A stretch of DNA of 64,000 bases from contig NZ_FNFN01000008.1 in assembly GCF_900101045.1 (NCBI RefSeq), positions 229,099-293,098 on the forward strand, read 5' to 3'. The notes beneath the pieces are model-generated. The model worked only from the letters and a program-made list of their open reading frames with translations, ran no database searches and was not told the origin of the DNA. The translations under genes and the position numbers were made by a program. Positions 18,613 to 27,915 of the stretch are shown one piece after another. This DNA is from Nocardioides sp. YR527. GTDB taxonomy: Bacteria; Actinomycetota; Actinomycetes; Propionibacteriales; Nocardioidaceae. Positions within the stretch are counted from its first letter, which is position 1. Each line of letters opens with the position of its first letter.

Positions 18613-18689
18613 GCCTCCGTAGCTCAGCTGGATAGAGCATCGGCCTTCTAATCCGACGGTCACAGGTTCGAATCCTGTCGGGGGCGCCA
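18613..18689 (+). tRNA. tRNA-Arg (TCT)
   Basis: Acceptor GCCTCCG pairs with CGGGGGC (one wobble). The D arm is GCTC..GAGC, the anticodon loop CTTCTAA gives anticodon TCT, and the T arm is ACAGG-TTCGAAT-CCTGT. GCCA at the 3' end encodes CCA. There is one C-T mismatch next to the anticodon loop. Confidence 0.93.
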
Positions 18690-18711
18690 CAGGAAATCGG
18701 TGTGGGTTAAA

Positions 18712-19335
18712 TCATGCACTCGCGCGTGTTTCGGCGGCGACCGCCGCAGCGGCCGACCGTCCGGCGTACACGGTCCGGAAGAACGGCAGGGTGCGGTGCA
18801 CCATCGGACCGATGAGCAGCGCCTCGGCGACCGTGCCGATGCCGACCAGTCCGCCGAGGAGCCAGCCGACCGCCAGCACGGTGATCTCGACGCCCGCGCG
18901 GCAGAGCCAGACCGGGGCGCCGGTGCGCTCGTGCAGGCCGGTCATCAGGCCGTCGCGCGGCCCCGGCCCGAGGCCGGGCGCGATGTAGATCCCGGTGGCC
19001 GCGGCCAGCAGAAGCAGGCCACCGGTGAAGAGCGCGACCTGAGCCACCAGGCCCGACGGCTGCGGGAGCAGCCAGAGGCCGATCTCCGCCGAAGTACCGA
19101 CGAGCAAGACGTTCAGCACGGTGCCGACGCCGGGCCGCTGGCGCAGCGGGATCCAGAGCAGCAGGACGACCAGCCCGATCAGGTTGGTCATCATCCCGAA
19201 GGAGATCCCGGTGATCTCGACGAGGCCCGATGTCAGTGTGTTCCAGGGCGCCAGGCCCAGCGCGCCCTGCACGAGCATGGCGAGTGCGATGCCGTAGAGG
19301 AAGAGTCCAGTTATCAACCAGGAGAGCGACTTCAC
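18712..19335 (-). CDS. YczE/YitT-type integral membrane protein (207 aa)
   Basis: Five or six membrane helices with the YczE-family features GALGLAPWNTLTSGL, GLGPGPRDGLMTGLHERTG and RAGVEITVLAVGWLLGG. The family's function is unsettled. The GTG at 19335 is preceded by AAGGA 7 bp upstream; the longer open frame to 20718 is the shadow of the divergent gene. It is divergent from a MocR-type regulator, a pairing already described by bioinformatic surveys of MocR regulators, so the regulator very likely controls this gene. It may import or export a B6-related or amino compound (inference). Confidence 0.83.
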   Translation of the reverse strand: MKSLSWLITGLFLYGIALAMLVQGALGLAPWNTLTSGLVEITGISFGMMTNLIGLVVLLLWIPLRQRPGVGTVLNVLLVGTSAEIGLWLLPQPSGLVAQVALFTGGLLLLAAATGIYIAPGLGPGPRDGLMTGLHERTGAPVWLCRAGVEITVLAVGWLLGGLVGIGTVAEALLIGPMVHRTLPFFRTVYAGRSAAAAVAAETRASA

Positions 19336-19360
19336 AGAGAGATCCTTCACGATCGCAAAG

Positions 19361-19397
19361 CCAATCACGGGTCCAATCGAAGGTAAAGAAGCCAATC
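19361..19397. promoter_or_regulatory. Three CCAATC direct repeats, likely MocR operator
   Basis: CCAATC occurs at 19361-19366, 19373-19378 and 19392-19397, with start-to-start distances of 12 and 19 bp. They fill the 78-bp gap between the divergent yczE-like and MocR genes. MocR regulators commonly bind direct repeats in such gaps. The assignment is inferred from position and repetition. Confidence 0.5.
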
Positions 19398-19413
19398 GGC
19401 GTAAGGTGGCCTC

Positions 19414-20844
19414 ATGCCTCGCGGAAGAATCGGTGCCACTGCGCTTGCTGGCCTGCTCGGTCAGTGGCACGGAGAGGGCCCGGCGTACGAGAACCTCGCC
19501 GAACGGATCCAGCTGCTGCTGATCGACGGACGGCTCTCCGCCGACATCCGTCTGCCCTCCGAGCGCGAGCTCTCCGAGCGGCTGACGCTGAGCCGCACCA
19601 CGATCACGGCCGCCTACCGGCGCCTGCGGGAGCACGGCTACGCGCTGAGCGTCCAGGGGTCGGGTACGACGACGAAACTGCCGCCCACCGCACCCGACTC
19701 GTTCACCGAGGGCGGCGAGATCGACCTGGTCAGGGCCACCCTGCCGGCCACCCGGCGGCTCCCGGAGGCCGCAGTCGAGGCGACCCGGCGGCTGGCCGAC
19801 CACATGACCGGCCCCGGCTACACGCTGTGGGGCATCGAGGAGCTCCGCGCCGAGATCGCGGCGCGCTACACCGATCGCGGTCTGCCGACCGATCCCGACC
19901 AGATCATGGTGACCACCGGCGGCCAGAGCGCGATCGCCCTGCTCGCCCGCACCGTGATCAGCCGCGGCGACCGGGCCTACGCCGAGAGTCCGTCCTACCC
20001 CAATGCGTACGACGCGCTGAGCCTCGCCGGAGCCCGGATCATCACGAGCCCGGTGACCACCGACTCCGGCTGGGACATGCCAGCGATGGAGGCGGCCATC
20101 GCCCGGACCACCCCCGTGATGGCGTACGTCATGCCCGACTTCCACAACCCGACCTCTCGCTCGATGTCGACCGAGGACCGGCTCCGTCTGCTGCACGCCG
20201 CGGCGAAGGTCGACACCCTCCTCGTGGCCGACGACACCACCGCCGAGCTCAACATCGACCGCCCGCACACGTTTCCGCCGCTGGCCGCGATGGCCGGCGA
20301 GCACCAGGCCCGCGTCGTCCACATCGGTTCGGCGAGCAAGATGCTGTGGGGCGGGCTGCGGATCGGCTGGATCCGCGCCGACCCGGTGCTGCTGACCCAG
20401 ATCGCCAGCGGACGCTCCGCCACCGACCTCGGCACCCCGATCTGGGAGCAGCTGGTCACCACGATCCTGTTCCGGCATCTGCCCGAGATCCTCGAGGAGC
20501 GCGCCGCACAGCTCGCCGCGGGCCGCGCCGCGCTCTACCACTCGATGCGCGAGCACCTTCCCGACTGGGAGCTGCCGCCGCGGATCGACGGCGGCCTCTC
20601 GGCCTGGGTCGGCCTGCCCGCGCCGGTCAGCTCCCAGCTCACCCTCGCCGCCCGGCCCCACGGACTGCTCGTCACCGCCGGGCCGCGCTTCGGGGTCGAC
20701 GGCGCCTACGAGCGTCACCTGCGGCTGGCGATCACGCCCCGGCCCGAGCTCGTCCGGCGAGGAGTCGAGATCCTCGCCGAGGTCTGGCCCCGCGCCGCCT
20801 CCACCCCGGCCCTGGCCCTCACCACCTCCGAGGCCGTGGTCTGA
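19414..20844 (+). CDS. MocR/GntR-type regulator with PLP aminotransferase domain (476 aa)
   Basis: An N-terminal GntR winged helix (YENLAERIQLLLIDGRLSAD, LPSERELSERLTLSRTTITA) spans about residues 25-95. A fold-type I aminotransferase-like domain follows, with the PLP-lysine region IGSASKMLWGGLRIGW (Lys about 309) and an aspartate in the DDTTAEL stretch. MocR proteins sense PLP or amino substrates and control a neighbouring gene. The divergent YczE-like membrane gene is the obvious target. The length is typical for the family. Confidence 0.9.
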   Translation: MPRGRIGATALAGLLGQWHGEGPAYENLAERIQLLLIDGRLSADIRLPSERELSERLTLSRTTITAAYRRLREHGYALSVQGSGTTTKLPPTAPDSFTEGGEIDLVRATLPATRRLPEAAVEATRRLADHMTGPGYTLWGIEELRAEIAARYTDRGLPTDPDQIMVTTGGQSAIALLARTVISRGDRAYAESPSYPNAYDALSLAGARIITSPVTTDSGWDMPAMEAAIARTTPVMAYVMPDFHNPTSRSMSTEDRLRLLHAAAKVDTLLVADDTTAELNIDRPHTFPPLAAMAGEHQARVVHIGSASKMLWGGLRIGWIRADPVLLTQIASGRSATDLGTPIWEQLVTTILFRHLPEILEERAAQLAAGRAALYHSMREHLPDWELPPRIDGGLSAWVGLPAPVSSQLTLAARPHGLLVTAGPRFGVDGAYERHLRLAITPRPELVRRGVEILAEVWPRAASTPALALTTSEAVV

Positions 20845-20863
20845 CCGGGCTCGACCCCGCGGC

Positions 20864-21928
20864 TCAACCCCGGGCGAGTGCCTCCAGAGCCCACAGCCCG
20901 AGCCCGTCGAAGCGTGCCGACTCGTAGCTGGGTACGTCCCCGCTGGTCGCCTCCAGGAGCCGGCGGGTGGTGATGTGCGAGGCGCCCCGGGCGAGGCTCG
21001 CGTGCGCGATGTCGGCAGCGGTCACGGTCCGCGGCGGGATCTCGCGACGCTCCCGCGCCCGGCGCCGCTCGTAGTCGAGCTCGTCGACGGTGATGCCGCG
21101 GATGATCGTCTCGGCGCTCCCCAGGGAGCGGGTGTCGATCAGCGCCTCGGCGAGCGGGAAGTCGTGGGTCTCGACGACATCGAGGCGCCACACGGTGGCA
21201 CTCGCCTCGCTCACCGGGACGGGTGTCTGTCCTCGTCTCATCTCCACGGCGCCTCGAAGTCCGCGCGCGGCTGCCGCGGCCAGCGTCGTGGCCTCGGTGG
21301 GATGCCAGCCGAGCGAGTCGCCGACCCTGTTCACGTCCGCGGTCCCCAGCGTCCCGACGCGGGTCCCGCCGAGCCCGCCGAGGATGGCTATCACCTGCTC
21401 GGCGGGGAGCTCCCCGTCCACACCCGGGCCGACGACGGCGAGCCGCACAGGCAGGTCGCTGCGCAACGCCGCCGCCAGCGTGAGCGAGTCGGCCAACGGG
21501 CTCAGCAGGCCGGGCTCGTCTCCCCGAGCGACCACGTCACCACCGACATCGACGACCGTGAGCGAGTCGGCGCCCAGGGCCCGAGCGAGATGCTGGAGCT
21601 GCTGGGCGAGCCCGATCGCACCATCCGCGAGGTCGTGCAGGAAGAGGCGCGCGTCCAGGTCGCCGGCAAGCCGCGGCAGCACGGACCTTCCCGGAGGAAG
21701 GGTGTCGGTCGTGGTCGATATCTCCGCGCGGACGCCGTCGACCAGGCGGAGCCCGATGAAGTCGCCCCGCGAGCGCGGGCCGGGCACCGGGTCGATGCGG
21801 AGCCGCTCCCAGGCGCAGGTCGACACGAACACGTCACCGTCGTCCAGCTCGGGTTCGAGGACCTGACGCGCCAGGAGCACGCCGAGCGCATCACCCCCAC
21901 CACCGGCCGCGACGAAGAGAGTGCTCAC
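20864..21928 (-). CDS. DUF1152 domain protein (354 aa)
   Basis: The N-terminus LFVAAGGGGDALGVLLAR is glycine-rich like a nucleotide- or phosphate-binding loop. The rest includes VVDVGGDVVARGDEP, VGPGVDGEL and a basic C-terminal region (YERRRARERREIPP). This pattern matches the uncharacterised DUF1152 family; the function is unknown. The GTG at 21928 gives the natural family start; the open frame reaches 21979. It is convergent with the MocR gene. No operon partner is evident. Confidence 0.72.
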   Translation of the reverse strand: MSTLFVAAGGGGDALGVLLARQVLEPELDDGDVFVSTCAWERLRIDPVPGPRSRGDFIGLRLVDGVRAEISTTTDTLPPGRSVLPRLAGDLDARLFLHDLADGAIGLAQQLQHLARALGADSLTVVDVGGDVVARGDEPGLLSPLADSLTLAAALRSDLPVRLAVVGPGVDGELPAEQVIAILGGLGGTRVGTLGTADVNRVGDSLGWHPTEATTLAAAAARGLRGAVEMRRGQTPVPVSEASATVWRLDVVETHDFPLAEALIDTRSLGSAETIIRGITVDELDYERRRARERREIPPRTVTAADIAHASLARGASHITTRRLLEATSGDVPSYESARFDGLGLWALEALARG

Positions 21929-22043
21929 GCAGTCGATTCTGACCGCTCGGCACCCGGGGCGCCACCTGGTCGGCCGCATCGTCTGTCAAGAAGTTCGCGG
22001 GAACTCGTTGTGACCTGCGCCACGTTGGGTCACGATGTGCAGC

Positions 22044-23669
22044 ATGCAAGGACTGATCCAGGACGCACCGCTGACCATCGACACGATCATCCGGCGCGCC
22101 GAGCGCGTCTTCCCGACGCGGGAGATCGTCACCAAGACCGCCACAGGTCTGGATCGCCACACGTTCAAGGACCTGGCCGTGGAGGTGCGCAAGCAGGCCG
22201 GCGTCCTCGACCGGCTCGGCATCTCCGAGGACGGTCGGGTGGCGAGCTTCGCGTGGAACACCCTGCGCCACCTCGCGCTCTACTACTCCGTCCCCTGCAC
22301 CGGCCGGGTGCTGCACACCGGCAACATCCGCTACTTCCCCGAGCAGCTCGTCTACACCTTCAACCATGCCGAGGACGAGGCCGTCTTCGTGGACCGGTCG
22401 CTGCTCGGCCTGCTGGCTCCGCTTCTCCCCCAGCTCACCACGCTCAAGCACGTCGTCGTGATGGACGACGGGGCGCCGACCCCGCTCCCCGACGACCCGC
22501 GGGTCGTCTCCTACGAGGAGCTGATGGCCGACGCCGAGGAGGCGGTGATCGAGGGCCGGGTCACCGACGAGCGCACCGCTGCCGGGATCTGCTACACCTC
22601 CGGCACCACCGGCAACCCGAAGGGCGTCGTCTACACCCATCGCTCGCAGTACCTGCACGCGCTGGCCTCTCTGTCCGGCACCCTCTTCGGGACCAACGAC
22701 CGTGACCGGGTGCTTCCGGTCGTGCCGTTCTTCCACGCCAACGGCTGGGGCTTCGCCCACTCCTCCCTGCTGGCCGGCGCCAACCTGATCCTGCCCGGCC
22801 CCGACCTCTCGCCCGCCGGCATCATCAAGCTCCTCGAGGCCGAGAAGGTGACGATCGCGGCCGGCGTACCCACGATCTGGATGGGCATGGTCCCGCTCCT
22901 GAAGGACGCCGACCTCTCCTCGCTGCGCGTCGTCATCTGCGGCGGCTCGGCGGTCCCGAAGTCGCTCTCGGAGGCCTGGCGCGAGGCGATCGGCCTGCCG
23001 ATCACCCAGGCCTGGGGCATGACCGAGATGTCGCCGCTCGGCAGCGTCTTCAACGAGCGCGCCGAGATCACCGGGCTCTCCGAGGAGGAGAAGGCCGACT
23101 TCCGTACGTCACCGGGCATCCCTGCCGTCGGCGTCGAGCTCCGCATCGTGGAGCCCGGGACCACCGACGAGCTCCCCTGGGACGGCGAGACGACCGGCGA
23201 GCTCGAGTGCCGCGGACCGTGGATCGCGTCGGGCTACTACAAGGTCGACGCGCCGAACTCCTTCTCCCCCGACGGCTGGCTGCGCACCGGTGACATCGCG
23301 GCGATCGAACCGCTGGGCTACGTACGCATCGTCGACCGCACCAAGGACCTGGTGAAGTCCGGTGGCGAGTGGATCTCGACCGTCGCGATCGAGAACCTCA
23401 TCATGGGTCACCCGGCGATCGCCGAGGCCGCCGTCGTCGCGGTGCCGCACCCCAAGTGGGGCGAGCGGCCGCTGGCCTTCGCGGTGGTCAAGGACGGCGA
23501 GTCGGTGACCAAGGAGGAGCTGCTCGGCTACCTGGCCGACAACCTGGGCAAGTGGCAGGTGCCCGACGACGTGGTCTTCATCGACGAGGTGCCCAAGACC
23601 TCGGTCGGGAAGTTCTCCAAGAAGACCCTGCGCGAGGAGTACGCCGACTACAAGCTGCCCACCGCGTAG
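22044..23669 (+). CDS. Acyl-CoA synthetase, AMP-forming (541 aa)
   Basis: An adenylate-forming enzyme. The ATP loop is YTSGTTGNPKGVVYTH, the A5 motif AWGMTEMSPLG, the A7 motif TGDIA, and the A8/A10 hinge DRTKDLVKSGGEWIS ending KTSVGKFSKK with its catalytic lysine. It activates a fatty or other carboxylic acid to acyl-AMP and then acyl-CoA. The sequence resembles medium/long-chain FadD-type enzymes, but the chain length cannot be read. The ATG at 22044 (MQGLIQDAPLT) was chosen as the family-like start; another ATG lies at 22035. No clear ribosome-binding site is seen. Confidence 0.9.
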   Translation: MQGLIQDAPLTIDTIIRRAERVFPTREIVTKTATGLDRHTFKDLAVEVRKQAGVLDRLGISEDGRVASFAWNTLRHLALYYSVPCTGRVLHTGNIRYFPEQLVYTFNHAEDEAVFVDRSLLGLLAPLLPQLTTLKHVVVMDDGAPTPLPDDPRVVSYEELMADAEEAVIEGRVTDERTAAGICYTSGTTGNPKGVVYTHRSQYLHALASLSGTLFGTNDRDRVLPVVPFFHANGWGFAHSSLLAGANLILPGPDLSPAGIIKLLEAEKVTIAAGVPTIWMGMVPLLKDADLSSLRVVICGGSAVPKSLSEAWREAIGLPITQAWGMTEMSPLGSVFNERAEITGLSEEEKADFRTSPGIPAVGVELRIVEPGTTDELPWDGETTGELECRGPWIASGYYKVDAPNSFSPDGWLRTGDIAAIEPLGYVRIVDRTKDLVKSGGEWISTVAIENLIMGHPAIAEAAVVAVPHPKWGERPLAFAVVKDGESVTKEELLGYLADNLGKWQVPDDVVFIDEVPKTSVGKFSKKTLREEYADYKLPTA

Positions 23670-23678
23670 CCGGAGCGG

Positions 23679-26411
23679 TCAGCCCAGCTGCGCGAGGATC
23701 GAGGCGGACTCGGCCCTCGCGCAGCGGGCGTCCTCGTCCTTGCCGAGGGCGGCGCGGGCTTCGGCGAGATGGCCGAGCGCGTCGGCGAGGCCGGGCAGGT
23801 CACCGGCGGCGCGGAGCTTGGTCACGGCCTCCTCGAAGTGGCCGGCAGCCTCGTCGACGGAGCCGAGCTGCTGGTGGATCCAGCCGATGGTGGCGATGAC
23901 GTTGCCCTCGCTGCGGTAGCCGGGTGCCACCCGGCGCAGCTCGGCGAGCGCCTCCTCGCAGTGACGCAGCCCAGCCTCGTACGCCCCGTCGAGGGCCTCG
24001 TAGAGACCGAGTCGCCCCGTCGTCCAGGCCGCCCGGATCGGGTCGCCCGCGCGAGCGAAGACCTCCGCCGCCCGAGCCGCGTACGCAGCGGCCCCGGCAT
24101 GATCGCCGGAGGCCGTGGCCACGGTGGCCAGCCGGTGCAGAGTCTTTCCCTCCGCCACCAGGTCGGCGGACTCCGTCGCCAGGTCGAGGGCCCGGCCGAG
24201 GTGGTCGAGGGCGTCCTCGACCCGCCCCAGCCGCCCGCAGGCCGCCCCGGCGGCGCGGTGCATGACGCCGAGCCCGGCGGGGTCGCCGCCCCGGGAGATG
24301 CTGCGGCGCACACCCGGGAGCGCGGTCTCGGCCAGCGCGGCGAGCTCGATCCAGCGGCCCTGGAGATCGAGCAGACGCTCGAGGGCACCGACGAGCAGCA
24401 CGATCCGGTCGGGTGCGAGTCCACGGGCGACGGCGACGTCGATCACCCTGGAGATGACCGGCAGCTGGGTGCCGATCCAGGCCAGCGCCTCGACGCTGTC
24501 GCCGATGACCTCGGGGGTGACCCCGTCGCGCATCGGCTCCAGCACATCGAGGTGGCGCTGGTGGGGGTCGTAGGCGCTGTGCACCACCCGGGCGCTGAAG
24601 ACGTAGTGGTCGATCATCCGCAGCTCGGCCGCCTCGCGGGCCTCCGCGGGCTCGCTGGTGGCGAGGTCGGCGGCGTACTCCCGGAGCAGGTCGTGCAGCG
24701 TGAACCGGCCGGGCGCGCACTCGGTCAGCAGGTTGGCCTCGGTGAGCTCGTCGAGCAGGCGCCGGGCCCGCACCCGGGAGATCCCGGCCAGGCTGGCCGC
24801 GGCCAGGACGGTGAACGTCGGCCCGGGGTGCAGGCCGATCAGCCGGAACAACCGGTCCGCGGCATCGGACAGGTGCTCGACCGACCAGGAGAAGGTCGCC
24901 CGGAGGTCACCCCGCCCGCCGCCGAACCCGTCCAGGCGGGACTCGCCGAGCTCCTCGGCCAGGTCGGCGAGGGAATGGGCCGGCCGGATCGCCGCCCGGG
25001 CGGCCACGACCGAGAGCGTCAGCGGCAACGAGGCGCACAGCTCGATGATCCGCTCCACGGCCTCCGGCTCGGCCAGGAGGCGGTCCTCGCCGAGCCGCCC
25101 GGCCAGCAGCTCATAGGCCTCCGCGTCGTCGAGCAGGCCCAGCTCCATCGGTCTCGCACCGGCCTCCGCGACCAGGCCGGAGAGCCTGTTTCGGCTGGTC
25201 ACCAGGGTCACACAGCCCGGGCTGCCGGGAATCAGGCTGCGGACCTGCTCGCTGTCGCGGGCGTTGTCGAGCACGAGCAGGACCCGCTTACCGGCGAGCT
25301 TGCTGCGCAGCAGCCCCGCGCGGCCGTCGATGTCCTGGGGCTGACGGGAGCGCTCCACCCCGAACGCCTCGAGCACCACCCCGAGCGCGTCCAACGGGTC
25401 GAGCGCGTCGCACGGGTCGAAGCCGCGCAGGTTCACGAACACCTGGCCGTCCGGGAAGCTGGGCGCGGTCCGGTGCGCCCAGTAGAGCGCCAGCGTCGTC
25501 TTGCCGATCCCTGCCGTGCCCGCGATCGCCGAGATCACGACGGCCCGTCCGTCCTCCTCGTCGTTCGCCACCAGCTCGTCCAGCGCCGTCAGCTGGTCCT
25601 CGCGGCCGGCGAAGGCGGCGACGACCGGCGGCAGCTGGCGCGGCACGATCCCCTCGTACGTCCGCGCCGGCGCGGGCTCGGGATCGTCTCCCTCGATGAT
25701 CCGCAGCTGCAGGTCGCGTACGTCCTTGGAGGGCTCGACCCCGAGCTCGTCGCGGAGGACACGGAAGAGGCGCTGGTAGGCGTCCAGGGCCTCGGCCGTG
25801 CGGCCGGAATGCCACAGCGCCGTCATCAGCAGCAGCCACAGGCCCTCCCGGAGCGGGTTGGCCCGGACGACCGGTCCCAGATCAGCCACGACCGCGGCCT
25901 GCCGGCCGAGCGCCAGGTCAGCGGCGGCCCGAGACTCGACGGCGACCAGCCGCAGCTCGTCGAGCCGGGCGGCCTCGGTCGCGATCATCGGCGACTCACC
26001 GACCGCGCCGTACGCACCCCCGGTCCACAGCCCGAGGGCAGCGTCGAAGAGCATGCTGGCCCGCTCGTGCTCCCCGGTCTCGGCCGAGGCGCGGCCCTGG
26101 GCGATCAGGTCCTCGAAGCGGGCCTGGTCGATGTCCGCCCCGACCAGCGCATAGCCGTTCGCCCGGCTCTGCAGGTGACGGCGATCCTCGCCGAGCGCCC
26201 GGCGCAGGTCACGGACGCGCTGGTGAAGCAGGTTCACCCCCGTTGCCGGGGGTGAACCTCTCCACAGCTCGTCGACCAGGAGGTCGGAGGAGACGGGCGC
26301 TCCGCGCCCGGCTGCGAGCAGGGCGAGCAGAGTCCGCCGCGTACGCGACAGCTTCTGCACCGTGCCGTCGTCACAGATCAGCTCGACGGCACCTAGGACC
26401 CGGACCCGCAC
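23679..26411 (-). CDS. SARP/AfsR-type transcriptional regulator with NB-ARC and TPR domains (910 aa)
   Basis: Order of domains: an OmpR-like winged helix (about 1-90; VRVLGAVELICDDG, LSRTRRTLLALLAAGRGAPV), a BTAD bacterial activation domain (about 95-240), an NB-ARC ATPase with Walker A GTAGIGKTT near 300 and LLVLDNARD as Walker B, then helical TPR-like repeats to the C-terminus. AfsR-like SARPs activate secondary-metabolite or differentiation genes. No biosynthetic cluster lies in the window, so the target is unknown. The start is the GTG at 26411 or the one before it (26414); GGAGG lies just upstream. Confidence 0.88.
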   Translation of the reverse strand: MRVRVLGAVELICDDGTVQKLSRTRRTLLALLAAGRGAPVSSDLLVDELWRGSPPATGVNLLHQRVRDLRRALGEDRRHLQSRANGYALVGADIDQARFEDLIAQGRASAETGEHERASMLFDAALGLWTGGAYGAVGESPMIATEAARLDELRLVAVESRAAADLALGRQAAVVADLGPVVRANPLREGLWLLLMTALWHSGRTAEALDAYQRLFRVLRDELGVEPSKDVRDLQLRIIEGDDPEPAPARTYEGIVPRQLPPVVAAFAGREDQLTALDELVANDEEDGRAVVISAIAGTAGIGKTTLALYWAHRTAPSFPDGQVFVNLRGFDPCDALDPLDALGVVLEAFGVERSRQPQDIDGRAGLLRSKLAGKRVLLVLDNARDSEQVRSLIPGSPGCVTLVTSRNRLSGLVAEAGARPMELGLLDDAEAYELLAGRLGEDRLLAEPEAVERIIELCASLPLTLSVVAARAAIRPAHSLADLAEELGESRLDGFGGGRGDLRATFSWSVEHLSDAADRLFRLIGLHPGPTFTVLAAASLAGISRVRARRLLDELTEANLLTECAPGRFTLHDLLREYAADLATSEPAEAREAAELRMIDHYVFSARVVHSAYDPHQRHLDVLEPMRDGVTPEVIGDSVEALAWIGTQLPVISRVIDVAVARGLAPDRIVLLVGALERLLDLQGRWIELAALAETALPGVRRSISRGGDPAGLGVMHRAAGAACGRLGRVEDALDHLGRALDLATESADLVAEGKTLHRLATVATASGDHAGAAAYAARAAEVFARAGDPIRAAWTTGRLGLYEALDGAYEAGLRHCEEALAELRRVAPGYRSEGNVIATIGWIHQQLGSVDEAAGHFEEAVTKLRAAGDLPGLADALGHLAEARAALGKDEDARCARAESASILAQLG

Positions 26412-26544
26412 CACACCTCCTGTTGACCACGCAGCATTACGTCCGAGAAGACACATCGTCTCATCACCACAGAGATGGTGACGCGTAATGCCGCCAGAAG
26501 GTTGCTTGGAGGTTGGTACTGAATCCAGATTTAGGGCTTCTGCA

Positions 26545-27129
26545 CTACGGAACCCGCCACAGGCCGCTCTCGCCGCCCTTGTCGATCTGGAACCCGACCT
26601 GCTTGATGTTCACCCCGACCGGGACGACGAACGGCACCAGGGCCGTCCGCTGGTCACGCGGCTGCAGCCCGAACGGGTTCGGGAACACCTCGCCGCCGTC
26701 GACCGTCACCGTGCTGGGGAGGCTCTTGTACTTCTTGCCCGAGGCATCGATGACCGTCGTGCCGGTCGCAGGGGTGTCGTTGAAGACCCTCGACCCGGCG
26801 TTGACGACCTGGATCTCGACGGCCATCACCCGCGACCCCGGCGGGGTCTCGGTGCCGTCCGTGAAAGACGTCTCGAAGACGTCGTGCACGATCACCCGCA
26901 ACAGGATTCCTGGTGCTTCGCCCTTGATGGTTCCCTCAGTCGTCAACCCGAGCTGCTGGTTCTGCGCGATCCGCTCGGTGCTGTCGACGGTGATCACCTT
27001 CTTCTCCATCGCCGGGTTCTCGCGGTGGTTGTTGCTGTAGAACCCGTTGTCGATGGAACTGTCCGAACCGCAACCGACCCCGGCCGCCGCAACGGCTCCC
27101 CCGAGGACCAGCATGGCCATGCGACGCAC
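26545..27129 (-). CDS. Lipoprotein with DUF4352-like beta domain (194 aa)
   Basis: A short signal peptide with lipobox GVGC is followed by a beta-rich domain of about 150 residues (VMAVEIQVVNAGSRVF, SLPSTVTVDGGEVFPNPFG, TALVPFVVPVGVNIKQVGFQ). This resembles telokin-like DUF4352 lipoproteins of unknown role, by pattern only. AAGGA sits 6 bp before the GTG at 27129, which was preferred over the overlapping GTG at 27135 and the ATG at 27120. The cysteine is the likely lipid attachment site. Confidence 0.65.
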   Translation of the reverse strand: MRRMAMLVLGGAVAAAGVGCGSDSSIDNGFYSNNHRENPAMEKKVITVDSTERIAQNQQLGLTTEGTIKGEAPGILLRVIVHDVFETSFTDGTETPPGSRVMAVEIQVVNAGSRVFNDTPATGTTVIDASGKKYKSLPSTVTVDGGEVFPNPFGLQPRDQRTALVPFVVPVGVNIKQVGFQIDKGGESGLWRVP

Positions 27130-27457
27130 ACGCACTCCTTATGAAATTTGTTGCCATGGAAGGGAAACTGTTCCCCTTGATTTGCCAAGGTAACATGCCC
27201 GAGTCTGGCCGGTCGGCCTAGGGTCTAAAGTCCCAATCAGGCAACAACTCTTCGGGCCCGTTTCCGCCGGACGAGGTAGTGGACGTCGAACAGAATCACC
27301 GATGCCGCGAGAAATCTGGGCGTGACCAGCGGAACCATGTCGATCAGGCGTACGCCACCGCCGTCATGCCCGTCGCCAGTGAGTGCAGGATCACGACGGA
27401 GCAGAGCAGGGACGAAGCGACGTACTCCTCGACCCGCTCGACATGCACGAGCGGACC
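27130..27457. other. Intergenic stretch with a possible decayed small membrane gene
   Basis: On the minus strand, 27448 to about 27346 reads as a short hydrophobic peptide (VEEYVASSLLCSVVILHSLA and on) that stops at TGA. One base out of frame, the reading continues as IDMVPLVTPRFLAASVILFD and a basic end to a TGA at 27237. Joined by one inserted base, they would make a peptide of about 70 residues with two membrane helices. This could be a frameshifted relic or chance. Nothing else was recognised here. Confidence 0.25.
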
Positions 27458-27838
27458 CTACTCCGTCGTCACCGACGGACGTTCGACGAGACCGGCCAGC
27501 TTGGCCGGAGCCTGGATGCAGTAGGAGTCGGTCAGGAGCTCCGCGACCTCGTCCCAGTCGGTGTCGTCGTCGAGGATCATCCCGACCACGTTGCCACCCC
27601 AGCCGGCCTTGAAGTAGGGGTGGCCGAGATGCTCGAAGGCCACCACCTCGTCGGGCTCACCCCTGAACACGATCCGGAAGAGCTGGTCCTCGCCGCCGAA
27701 GACGTGCGCGACGGTCTCTTGGCCGACCCGCCAGCGCACGCCGACCCAGGCGTCGTCCTCGAGACACTTCGGGAACGCGCCGAGGATCTCCCTCAGCCTC
27801 GTCACCATCGCCTCGGGAACCTCTGGACGCTCAGCCAT
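27458..27838 (-). CDS. MmcQ/YjbR family protein (126 aa)
   Basis: A small alpha/beta protein matching the MmcQ/YjbR DNA-binding-like family: the conserved WRVGQETVAHVFGGEDQLFR region, then AFEHLGHPYFKAGWGGNVVG and a C-terminal DWDEVAELLTDSYCIQAPAK helix. Its function is poorly known. The length is typical. It stands alone, divergent from the MarR genes and convergent with nothing nearby. The ATG at 27838 is clear. Confidence 0.8.
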   Translation of the reverse strand: MAERPEVPEAMVTRLREILGAFPKCLEDDAWVGVRWRVGQETVAHVFGGEDQLFRIVFRGEPDEVVAFEHLGHPYFKAGWGGNVVGMILDDDTDWDEVAELLTDSYCIQAPAKLAGLVERPSVTTE

Positions 27839-27915
27839 GCCTCAGATCCTGCCAGGGACCGCCGACACTTCTAATTGCTATACATGTTTATGATCAACAT
27901 GTATGGTTTCTGGGC

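Noticed and set aside
19230..20927. 565-residue plus-strand frame over the MocR gene
   Set aside because: Shadow frame of the MocR gene; arginine/proline-rich with no motif.
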